Under the pieces are notes generated by a model. The model was not told the DNA's origin. It made no database searches and saw nothing but the letters and a program-made list of their open reading frames with translations. Shown piece by piece: positions 13,327 through 25,200 of a DNA stretch of 64,000 nt. Every line of letters begins with the position of its first letter. Position 1 is the first letter of the stretch. Source of the DNA: Augochlora pura (lineage: Eukaryota; Arthropoda; Insecta; Hymenoptera; Halictidae); NCBI RefSeq assembly GCF_028453695.1, contig NC_135779.1:13342831-13406830 (forward strand), written 5' to 3'. A program made the position numbers and the translations under genes.

Positions 13327-14159
13327 GTTTAACCCTACTTTTAACACTTCACAAAATTCCGATTAAGATCACTTTTCTGATAAGTATATACTCCGAATTA
13401 TTTTCGAATTAATATCACTACCATTGAATTACGTTCATGTGCTGATAAGGAATAAATTTACGATACTTCTACACGTAACATAATAGCATTTATATCTTCA
13501 AAGTAATTGTCGATTCTTAAAATCAGCTACAAAGTGGCGTTATCTGAATGTGACTTAAACACAAAATAAGTACGGTATGTATGTATGTACTATTTTTAAT
13601 ACCCTCGAAATCAAATCAAATTAATATATTGTATGTAGATATGTAATCATATTCAAAATATTGATTTACTCAAATTCTTAAATATTTTTAACTTATTTGT
13701 ATTTTGTAAACCATAGGTATAAAACTACTTATTGTCAATTAAATAATCAATTTGCTAAATACATTTTTACTTTGCACTTGAATATACATAAATTTTTTTT
13801 CATAGTGTTGTATTTTGTTTAAAAATGTGAAGTATTCTAAAGTGTACTAAAGTGAAGTATTCAAAGTTAAATTTATTGCACATATTTCGTGTCAACAATA
13901 ACACATAACAAAGTTTCAGAAATGTTTGTACATATATGTAAATGTAGAACAAAAATCGAAAGAGATAATTTACAAGACGTGAACAATTTTACATTATCGT
14001 TACTACGGTAATTCGCTAATAGAGTAGATATAATGTGTAAGTCAGTACCTATGTTATATGTCTAAATGTAATCGTTCGTAATTACACCGGTTAATAAAAT
14101 GAGGTAAAAAATCTTACGAGGCAACAGACTTCATTATTCAAAGTTCCTTTACAAATTAA

Positions 14160-14340
14160 ATTTAGCGCCGTTTGCCTCTCATGCAATGCAGCGCCAACTG
14201 AACGAATGTGTCAAAAGAGTGAGAGCGAAAATATTGTACAGCACTGTAGAGTGAAACACAATGTAGTCTGGAAATGGGTGAAGAAATGTCATTCACCCTT
14301 TTGCTGTCGCTTGCAATTGTAAACAAATTTCAATGTTTTC
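14160..14340 (+). promoter_or_regulatory. Promoter-like GC-richer patch, orientation uncertain
   Basis: Within AT-rich DNA this patch contains gcgccgtttgcctctc, gcgccaactgaacg and agagtgagagcg, a composition I associate with insect 5' ends. A short inverted repeat (gggtga ... tcaccc) lies at about 14276-14299. No coding exon follows on either strand. It could be the start of a noncoding transcript or an old element. Confidence 0.25.
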
Positions 14341-14945
14341 GTAATAGAGGACCAAGAGTATAAGATACTGGTGCAGACAATTTAGCAACACAAGGCGAGA
14401 GAATAAAATGTATCTTCATTCAATGCATTTTTTACAGTTATTATGTACTAAATTACGGACTTTATGCGTTTATGATAAAAGTGAATAGGTTAAATACGAC
14501 GCTTTAAGGAAGGAGGCAGAATTTATGGATATTATTAAATTATATTAAACTCATTACAAATATTAAAAAAGGAAAGACATTTCATTTAAACTATGTTTCT
14601 AATTGTTTAACTTAGTTAGGCAATTAAAAATATGAATAATAATGTATGTAGAATAACTATTATTTAAGTAAGGATTTTATTAATATTGCGTTAGGGGGTT
14701 GTGTTTGAGTTATAACAAGTTGTCTGTTGACATAATTATTTACATTATTAGTATAACATAAATATGTTACTGGATGAACTTTCTTGGGTAAATGGAGAAA
14801 GTAACACAGTTAATAATAGAATGTCCCCAGGCTTGTATTCAGATGCAAGGGCTTACTTTAAATATTTATTATAATGTGAACAAATATGGTATTTTAGAGA
14901 AGAAACTCACCATACTTAAAAACAATATTAAATAAGGCATATGTT

Positions 14946-14990
14946 TATATGAACTTTAAAAAAAGTTCATATATACTTAAAAATTGTTAT

Positions 14991-15017
<27 letters not shown>
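14946..15017. repeat. Short perfect hairpin and (TA)13 microsatellite
   Basis: An 11-bp perfect inverted repeat (tatatgaactt and its complement) with a 6-base loop spans 14946-14973. Thirteen TA dinucleotides follow at 14991-15017. Both are simple AT structures with no sign of function. Confidence 0.85.
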
Positions 15018-15022
<5 letters not shown>

Positions 15023-15570
15023 TGTATTATAGTATTATATTATAATGTATATCGTTTCATGTGTTGAATATACATGAAGTGGGTCCAATATGCTACAAAA
15101 CTATGTAGATAATAGATATGCACAAATTTTTCACTTTTACAAATTTATTTTCTACTTTTCAAGGATTTTATCTGTATGTTATTTAACAACTTTTAGTGAC
15201 GTAATTATAGTACAAATTTGGTACAGAAACTAGTTCTGGACTACATTACAAAAAGTCTAATGTAGGACGTCTTCGCAGAACGATTAGTTAACTGAGAACA
15301 AGGCTATTATTAAGAGAAGTTGATTTTTTGCATGGTTTGGAGTAATTTAGATTAATTCCATTTCAGTCGGTATAATTTGCAACTGTGTGCTAAAACCTGT
15401 TTTATCTACGGCTAGCCATAACTAGGAAATCCAATCTGATAGTCGAGAAATTTGATTTCTAAATGTTTTGTTATGTTATATTATTTAGTTTTCAATTGTC
15501 TTCTCTAACTTTATGAAATAGGTATACAGGGTGTTTCATAAAACGTATTGTACACAAAAGGGAATGATTC

Positions 15571-15721
15571 TTAACCCTTAGGGCTCTATGGACGCATATA
15601 TGCGTTTGACGAAAGTCGCCGTTGTGGCCGAAGGACGCAGATATGCGTTTACTCTAAGTTATAAAGGATACTATAACTACGGACCGTTTCGGCCCGGAGT
15701 ATTTAGAGCCCTAAGGGTTAA
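15571..15721. mobile_element. TTAA-flanked miniature element, piggyBac-like
   Basis: The 151-bp unit has perfect 18-base inverted termini (ttaacccttagggctcta) including TTAA at both ends. TTAA targets followed by CCC match the piggyBac superfamily rule. The interior has paired gcatatatgcg and gcagatatgcg motifs and is GC-richer than its surroundings. It has no coding capacity. It sits inside another repeat that starts acagggtgtttcat at about 15529: removing the unit and one TTAA leaves a continuous gattcttaaagcgattt. Confidence 0.8.
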
Positions 15722-18700
15722 AGCGATTTAAATTGACATTGTTTTGTTTTAGTAATGACTTCACACAGAGTTTGTGCAATCAAGTTAGTTGAAAAAAAGT
15801 TCATGGAATTTCTGGCTACAGGGTATACAATTTATACCAACTCATTTGAATATTTATCAAACTATTGACAATAAAAGTATATTTCACATAAAAGTTGAAC
15901 AGTTTCAGAGACATAATCAGATGTCTTCTGTAGATGAATGTGTCTTCCTATTGTTATATGAAAGATAGTTATAAATATCTTTCTATATAATAGTTATAAA
16001 AATCATAATTTCCTATAGAGTTGACACTGTTCGGTGCAGAATAAGATTTTCTACTGAATATTTTTTAATAATTTTTTACTATTAACTTAAAAAATATGGT
16101 GGTATTATGGCAGATAGTTTGGAACACGTCAAAAACTGTTTACCAAACCAAATGTATGCATATGTAATAAAGATTAAAAACGAAAGATCAAGCATTTAAA
16201 AAACCATAGTTCATTGTAAAATGGCAACTATTTAAAAAAGTCCTTAACTTTAAGTTAATAACTCGAAAATGAACAAAGTTGTGTGAGTCTTCTAAAAAAT
16301 TTGAAACTTCAAGGTCTACTATAAAGTACATATGTATTTGAAAATATAAAAATTGTGTACAAGAAATCCTTTCGCAAAGAAATTAGGATGTTTTTATTCA
16401 AACCATCCTTTTGTGTTTCCTTTACAATTAATAGATAAACCATATCAAAAACATTCGACTTCTTTTACCAGTTCTTAATTAATATTTTTTTTTTAAATGG
16501 TTAACATGTGCATTAATCTCAATCATTCAATCACGCTGTAGTTATAGACGGACCCATCCAAATTATCACATACAATGTATCGAGCTCTCGAGTGCTATTG
16601 TCATATGATATTAGTAAATATTTTACCTGTCATTAAATGTTTTTGTTTAAATACAGTACGTTAAATACAGTAGTAGGTGCTCGATAACCGTTTACATTTT
16701 TGTTGATAGTTGGCAGACGATCAGTAGTACGCACGCTCTCCTCGTCGTTTGAACGATTTAAAAAACGATTACGCGCGTGTATATGTACTTAAGTAGCATA
16801 TGCAAGTAAAACACATTCCCATTTTGGGAATATTACTTACTGATAATTTGATCACATTTGCTGGACGATTACTGTACTTGGATTTCATTGGAGACCACCT
16901 GTAGCTGTTAAATTATGAGTATATGATTCCAATATTTAACATATTGTAATCAAGAAACGTGGATTAGCGTCATTTATATTCCAAGTATTGTTAGTATTCT
17001 TTCATAAGGTTAAATATTTGGAAATATACTTCATTAAAAAATATTATTTAATAGTATTATCTGTAAATATATTTATAAACTTTTTTAATGTGTTATACTT
17101 AATAAATTCTTAATATTTTAAAATATATTCATACATTTATTATATAACTTTCGTTAGTATCGGGAATCGATGTTACATGCTTGCAACAGTTTACCATCCA
17201 CAATGTGTTAGAAATCATAAAAATTCTTAATAACCTGAACCGAATATAGACAATTAAATTCAATAGAATTATTTACAGAAATTTTCATGGAAGGCGATAC
17301 ATAATAGCTAATGTCGACGATCTTTATGATAATCATCAAGTCAATAGAATTAAAGGGTAATTGGAATATAACATAATTGTTGAAGTCTAATTAAAGTACT
17401 GAAGTTAAAAATATGGAAAATAAAGATCAGTAAAAATTTAATATAAAGATACGAATTTAAAATTCAACCTTTTGATAAGTTTTGAACAATTTCTTATAGA
17501 AAAACAGAACAAGATTATATCTTGAAATATTTAAAATTAGTGCCTAATATAGTTGAAGCAATTATACGATTAAAATAATATTTTTTAAGTATTAATTAAA
17601 GTGCTGAACTTACTTTATATAGCGAAATTATCATACATACATATATTATTTTTCCGTTGAAGAAACTTTAATTCTTAAAGATTCTTCAAATTACATAGAT
17701 ATTTAATATTTGTTAATATTTTGCATAAACAGATTAAATCCAATATAGAGACTTGCAAAAATATATACCAACTTGTTCTTTTAGCACTAAACCTACTATA
17801 CTGTCAAAATGATCATTCTCATTTATTTAATATTACGACTTTTCTTATAATATACACACAATGCATTTTTCAATATTTGCTTCTCAAATTTTGTAAATGA
17901 AACTGTTACCACCGTATTTACCTCGTTTTTTTGTTGTTGAAACTACAACAAACATGGTTTAACTACTAGTGTAATAAGTTATTTAAGTTTTAGACTTGAA
18001 TTTATTTTCACAATTAGGGAAAGATAAGAAAAACGAATTTTCAGTTTCACTTGGGGAATTAATATTTTCAAACTTATAGAAACATTCAAAGGATATGTGA
18101 GGAATGCAGCCACAGATAATATTTTTACGAGCCTATCACTAGCCACAGAATTGCTAGTAAAAAGAACCATTGTTGCTGGCACCATCCGTGGAAACAAACC
18201 AAAATTACCAAAAAATGCCAAATAAGTGTAATATAATATGGCACGGTAATAAACAAAACTATATAAGTTAAATTATATTATTCTTACAATTGATAAAAGT
18301 GAATCAAATGAAAGGTGGTTTTATTAAACTCAATGCACAACTCAAGTAAAGAAAGTAAAGAATGCGCTAAGCGTATATTGGAAGCAACTAAACTCTACAT
18401 GTATAATAGCACAAAATATGACGTATTAAATGGCTAGAACATACGGTATAAAATTGAAATCTTATAGATGGCACTTTTAAGTTTTCTTTAATATTTGTGA
18501 TCTAGCTAGAATAAATGCATGAATTTTATAATAAGAAACAACAGGGAAACAATTTCAAGGTAGTAATTGTTTCTCAAGTTAATTGAAGCACTTCCTGTTG
18601 TATATTAAGAATTGTAAGAGAACAAAAAAAAATATATTAAAAACATCAACAAACATAAATGCAGCTTCACGTGTACTTAAAACATGCTAAATAAGATATT

Positions 18701-19268
18701 GCAAAGACAGCAAAACTACGAAAATCTGTTTGAAATGCAAAACATTGTATATGTTTGGAAATGTACATTTGAGAAGTCAGTAAGTTGTGAAAAATGCAAT
18801 GAATATGAATAATGTATGCATTATTTATTTATAAATGCAACGAACCATAAAATTACTGTTAATATCTTATTTCTTTTTATGCAAAAAATATATCTTTTTA
18901 TAAAGGACCGATTTTTTAACTGGTCACAATAGGAATATGTGTACATAAAGTGTCAGTAGGTTTAGTGTATAAAGATTGGTTAATAAGACCAAATTTTATA
19001 AAACGTTATTTTATAAATTACAACGAAGATGCTCTGATTATTCAAATCACTAAATATAACTCGCCTAATGTATCATTGGTTGTAATTTTTTTTCTTGCAA
19101 ACATACTTTATATGATCAGCTTACAATAAATCCATAGTGTAAGAAGGGCGTGGATTATCAAATCTTTGTGACAATTTTATAAATGTTTAAGTTACTCGAG
19201 GTAGTATTTTTTAAATACTATAAATATATAATGCAATACCTGATATTTAACTTAACTAATAATGCAAA

Positions 19269-22200
19269 TTAAAACCATCTTCTTTTATTGTGGCGTTTGT
19301 GTTTTATTTCAGCCTCGTCTATATCTTTATCGATATCTTTTTTGGACGTTTTTTTCGATTTCTTTTCTTTTGTTTTTTTCTTTGGTTTGCCTTTCCTCAT
19401 TCTTGAACAACAAGGATCGTTTATATCATTATCCGGGGCATCACTTTTGGTTTTAGCTATTAAATAATGAACAATGCAATTATAATGTATATTGATAGGT
19501 TTTCGTTAACAATAAGTTTACTTACCAGCAAAGAGACCCATATGTTTATGTATACTTCTATCCTCCTCTATTTCTCTGCGACGATCCATTTCCAAACATT
19601 CGATTATTTCATTTCGTCTTTCAACAATATTCACAAGCCTGTTAACGAATAAACATAAAGTGTGTGTTTAATTAATTATCAAACAAACATATTTAAAATA
19701 AAGAAAACAAATTTATAAGGAAATGACACCAATAAATATGCTACTGTAATTAGCAGGAGCCGAATATTAAGTCTCCCGGAAAGTTCTGTTTGCGAAGTGA
19801 AAGAATATAATCAATTTTTTATATATTTAATAGTATTGATTATACAATTTAATTTCATTACCTATGACGTCTAGCCAGCGTAATGGCAGTTTAATAAAAT
19901 TTCTAAAAAATATATGTCTCAAATGAGCATATATATATTTATGAAAATTCGATATGACATTATCCGACAGAACTTTTCGGTAGACCTAATACAATTTTTA
20001 GATTAACAGAAAATATCGTGTCCAACAATATACGTCGTATATCTCCATATTCATAAAGTTACCCACCTCTGTATCAACGCTTCTTCCCGTTGCTTGTCAT
20101 AATCCGTTTTCGTGGATTCGCTTTGCGACATTAAACATCGAATTTGAAATTCCACTTCGACGTGTTCTTCTTCTAATCTTTGTTGCCTTCGAAGTAACAT
20201 TAATTCAGCTTGTCGTCTGAATAATTCATTCTTTTCATTCACAAGTGCGAATAATTCCAAAACCAGTTCCTCTACATCCGCTCGCATAGATACATCTGAA
20301 ATCAGTGCCAACTATTAATGCAAGACATTTTTTACAGAAATCTGAATAAAATACAAAAGACATCAGAATATAATTACCATCATTATTGGATCCTGTTTCA
20401 CATTTATTTCTAATCAGTTGTTCCAATCGCACACCCTGTTTTTCCAACCCTTGTTGCTGCAATTCAATTTCATCTAATTCCAACTTGACGTCTTCAAGCG
20501 ACATTACTTTTATCTGAATAATAAAAATACTTATTAATACCATAAACGAAGTAAGAAAAGATTTTGTAATAGTAATGCAAAATTATGTATTTATATATGT
20601 AATTAACGCCTACGATATTGTTGATGAGGTGACTAAGAGAGGGATGCAATGACTTGAATGTTTCTGAGATGTTCGAGAACCTAGTTTACTGTGCAATATC
20701 TATAAAAGTTATTCCGAAAATTACAGTTCGTTAAAATGATAAAACAAATTACGTTTCTTAATGTTTTCACTTGATACAATTTTCAGTCTGTAAACAAGTT
20801 AGTGGGATAAACAGAACGCAGTGTCTTAACTTTCATTATACGCTTGGATAAGAAAGTCAAGAGGCGTAACATTCTTTCTTTGTTTTTGTTATTCCAAGCA
20901 GTTACAATTTTTGTAAAATAAAAGAGAATTCAAGTTGTTTCATCCAATTTTAGTAGTTATTCGCTTCGAAAGAGAAACCGAATATTAATGAGATTTACTG
21001 TATGTATATCGCACAGTGCATCGTTGCAACATATAAAAAATACAATAAATGTGTAAACAAAATCATAATATGTAAGCTATTTACTTTTCTTCTATGTGGT
21101 ATTGGACACGGTGGAGCCGGATTCTTCTTTCTTTTCCATTTCCCTTGTGTACTTTTATCTGTGTATGGCGAGTGATAATCAGAACTGTCTGGATATGAAA
21201 TATGTGTCAAACTTTGCTTAGTTCTATTGGCTTCATCCTTATCCAGTTTTTTATCCTCCCATAAATTTTGATTACCAGTTACATTACATGTCTCGATTAT
21301 TGTAGATTCTTCGAGTGTTAATGGGGTAACCACAGCCGCATTGTATGGAGTACTTGTTGCTATCGGTGGTGGAGGGGCAGGTTTTGCTTTACGCGCCTTG
21401 AGTGTTGTGCGTTGATGTGGTTTCTAATATAAAAAACATACGACAAATTAAATATATATTAACACAATATTCATACGTATGTGTGATTTGAAACAAAGAA
21501 TGTTTTTATTGTAATAACATGTTTTATAATTCAAGGACTTATAATGGTGGAGATTCGATATACATCGATAACTATAATCGCACGTTATATCACTTCTCTA
21601 CAAAATTATATTTTTCTTAATCCTCCAAACTGTATGTAAGATACATGCATAAATTTTGTAAATATGCATCGTTTTTGTTATAAAGTCTTTTAATTGAACA
21701 AAGAAAATGATACATGTCTTAAAATTCTTTACAGAAACATTCAGTAGAGACTAATAATTCATTTCTGAGACTACAATCATCATTCTTTATCCCAGATCGC
21801 ATGCATACATTGTTCTAAAAAATCTGAAGTTCAAGATTGTATTTGAAATAAATTGAAAAGTCTTTATGGCTTAATTACGTGATTATCAGCAGAAGTATTT
21901 TGCAGATCGGGTGCCACAGGTGTGTGTTTTTCGGGTATACGTAATTCCTTATTGTTCGGAGGTAATGGAGCTGGGTGTTTTTTCCGAGGAGTTACACCAG
22001 GAGTTGTTCCAAATTCGGAACTTGTTAACGAAGTATTTGAGGCACACAGGTTCCTGCTATTAAAATCCAACTCTGTACTAAATATTTCTATTTTATGACT
22101 AATTTACTGTGGACGAGATTGATTACCTTCTCTGCTTATTCAACTCAAGATACTTTCAACACGATTGCTTGTTATATTTAGAGAAATAAGTGTAGCATGA

Positions 22201-25200
22201 AATATGTGTCTGAGCGTGTACCTGAATTTGAACGGGCGTTCCCACGGTGATACATTAATAACATTCTCATTAAGTTACTACTCCCGAGGAATAGAAAAAA
22301 ATCAGCTTGAAATGTTTCTCAAGTACGAGGCTAATTACAGATGTGTTCTCTCAGAATAGTCGTCTATGGAATTTACTATGCTATATAAAATCTGTACATA
22401 TTGTGTATACAGCATTTTCTTTTACTTAATGGAAAGCTATTTATCGCTAAATTGTAATTTACAGCTACACTTATCGTGGATTAAACGAAATGAGGCACGA
22501 ATGCAACGGTTTTTTCCTAATAATTTGGAATATGTGACCGGATTGAATTTTCTCTTAAAAATATGTTAATCACGTTCGCCTTAATTAATTACACGCTATG
22601 TGTCACTTTCTTTTATTATTATAACTACTTACCTTGGCAATAAAATATGTATTGACATGTATTCTTCACTTACACTTTATATAAATATTATATTTATTAA
22701 GTGTACCCATTTTGCTGTTCATGTATAAATAGAATTTACATATTCATACACATCTTCCGGTTGACGTAATAATAAAAAAACTGATGTCTAATGAGGAATA
22801 ATCTAAATTGTGAATGTTGCGAAATATTACAGAATATTGGGCAACGGGTGGGGGAAATGTGAATTATACTTCATGACAACGTAACACGAAAATTGTTTGT
22901 AAAAAGTTTGTTATTAATTAGTCATCCTACTTTCTGGTACACATATGTATGTAACTTGTAGTAAAAAGGAGTTAATTTTTATAAAAATTATTGGCTACTT
23001 GCCACGATGGTATAAATTTAAACAATTTCGAATTTGCAATGATTAACATTTCTATGACGAAATATGTTTCCCCATATTTTTAAAACTATATAATTTGGAA
23101 AAATAAAGATTCAATTGAACTATGCAATGACAATACTTATACATATGTAAGTAGTGGAATGTAATTAACTAAGAAATTAAGCACTATTTATGAAAACTTA
23201 AAATAGGAGTAAAAAAATAAAAAAATTATAGGAATGTAAATATACTAAAACACCGTAATAGTAAAATTTTCATTTACATAATTCAATGTTTTATATACGT
23301 ACTTAATGGTACGCGGTTTAGGAACGGGCGCAGGAGATTTTCCTTGGCACTCCAGATCACTGTCATGATCGTCGTCATCGCTCCAAAAAGGATTTAGATT
23401 AATTTGTGGTGCAGGCAAACGCCGTTTTGTCTGTACCTCGACAGTTGACTGTTCCTTAGATGTGTTACTAATATTGGTCCGCTTTGCAGGTATTGGTGGC
23501 ATAACTTCTTTCTTCTCGTTAAATTGTTCCGTTTCAGCTTCCTCGGTTCCAAATGGATTCGATAAATCTCTAGAACTTTGAACAGTGTTTATACCGGTAG
23601 GATGATCGCAAACATCTTCATCGTCGCTTTTGAAGGGATTTAAATCCTCAGGGTAATCCTTATTTACAGTATTACTTCCATAACTTTGGTTACTTTGTGC
23701 TGTAGCATCATTGGACGCTCGATCTTCATTACTTTCTGTACCTATATGAATCTCTTCAAAGTTTTTACTTGACTTCGAAGGAGACGTTGATGCTACTTCA
23801 GGTGTCGACACAATATTCTTTTCATTTCCTTCTTGTTTCGTTTTCCCAACATTAATATCATTTTCTTGAACATCTGTACTGCAACTTTCTGTACTTAATA
23901 TTGTGCTCATGCTACGGTTTGGAGGTTCTACTACAACATCTAAAAGTTTCTGCTCTTTCTCCGCTTCTACACCAATTCTGGAATCTATCTGATCTTTATT
24001 TGACAGTACTATATGTTCATTACTTTGCATTTCAGATTTTTCTACTTCAATATTTTGCGTTTTATTCTCTTTTCGTCTAATATGTTCTTTTTTATTACCA
24101 TTTTCAAATAACCTTAACCTTTGTTGAACTAAAGAAAGGTGACTTTCAGTGCTTTCATTATCTTCAGTATTATCTAGTTGTTCATTTGTGTTATTTATTT
24201 TAGTAACTAAATTATTAGACTTATCCTTATCTGTAGCATGGATGGACGAAGATTTTGACTTCTGTAAGTCTTTCTCCATGTTACACTTTAATTTATCATT
24301 TACATTGTCTGCATTCGTTAAACTCCTAGCGTCTTGTTTCGACGTGTCTTCTTGTATACTCTGAGACTCAAACTTCAAATGAGTGTCCAGGGATTTGGCA
24401 CACTCTTCGATCCCTTCCTTTACAATAAACTCATCTGTTGAAATTAATTCGTGCGCAGTCCCCGTTGGAGAATTCATTGTGTGCTTTCCGAAACTCTTAG
24501 ACTCTTCATCTGTTGAATCATCTTTACTAATAGCTTCATCACTCTGTTTCGAAAGTAGATTATTCGATATAAAATCTAATCTTAATCGAGAAGTTTGTGC
24601 AATCAACTTAGGAACAACTCTATCTTCTGGCTGGAATTGTTTAACGGTATTCTGGCTGAGTATATTCCGATCGGTTTCTTTCGAATTGATCAATGACTCC
24701 TGATCACTCGAATCAGAGATGTCGTTTTCTTCCGTCTCGCCGATTGTGGTACTGGTTGTCGGAGTACTATTATACTTTTGCATCTCGGATGATGAAATCT
24801 CTTCGTCGGGACATGCCTCGCAGCAGAATTCATCTGTTTCGGTTTCATAATAATTACCGTGAGTTAACTGATTATTGCAACGAGCACAGCGAAAACATGT
24901 CCGATGATAAATCAGATGGGCGACTACCAATTTCTCCGCTAAGAACACCGGAAGTCCGCATGCTCTGCATGAATCCCTCCGCATACCCAGACACGACGTT
25001 ACCTAAACAATTCAAACGGAGTTAGAGGATTATTACCGGAAGACATGCAGCCTATTTTGATACTTATCCTCTTGTGTTATTAAAACAGTTATACAGGTTT
25101 TTCGATTATTAGCAGTTCCATGTTAATTCCTGTCTTCCAATCGGGTATCCCGATACCCGCCCCCGTATTCTTGTCAGAGCTTTTAAAGTTTTTATAGAAA

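Larger units (their letters stand above)
13327..19268. other. Long noncoding region between two minus-strand genes
   Basis: This separates the 5' end of the ligase gene from the 3' end of MICAL-like. The first 300 bases presumably hold the ligase promoter, but I see no clear TATA box. The rest holds a promoter-like patch near 14.2 kb, a (TA)n tract with an adjacent short hairpin, and a TTAA-flanked miniature transposon at 15571-15721. On the minus strand an AATAAA (18824-18829 on +) could serve as the MICAL-like poly(A) signal, about 440 bases past its stop. No coding exon is recognised; the open frame at 17979-18221 (-) has no recognisable domain. Confidence 0.55.

Noticed and set aside
13326..13347. 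Longer N-terminus of the ligase starting at 13347
   Set aside because: The codon at 13347 is GTG; the first in-frame ATG is at 13326 and starts a good mitochondrial presequence.
17979..18221. 80-codon minus-strand open frame between genes
   Set aside because: No recognisable domain, and it ends in AT-rich, low-complexity sequence.
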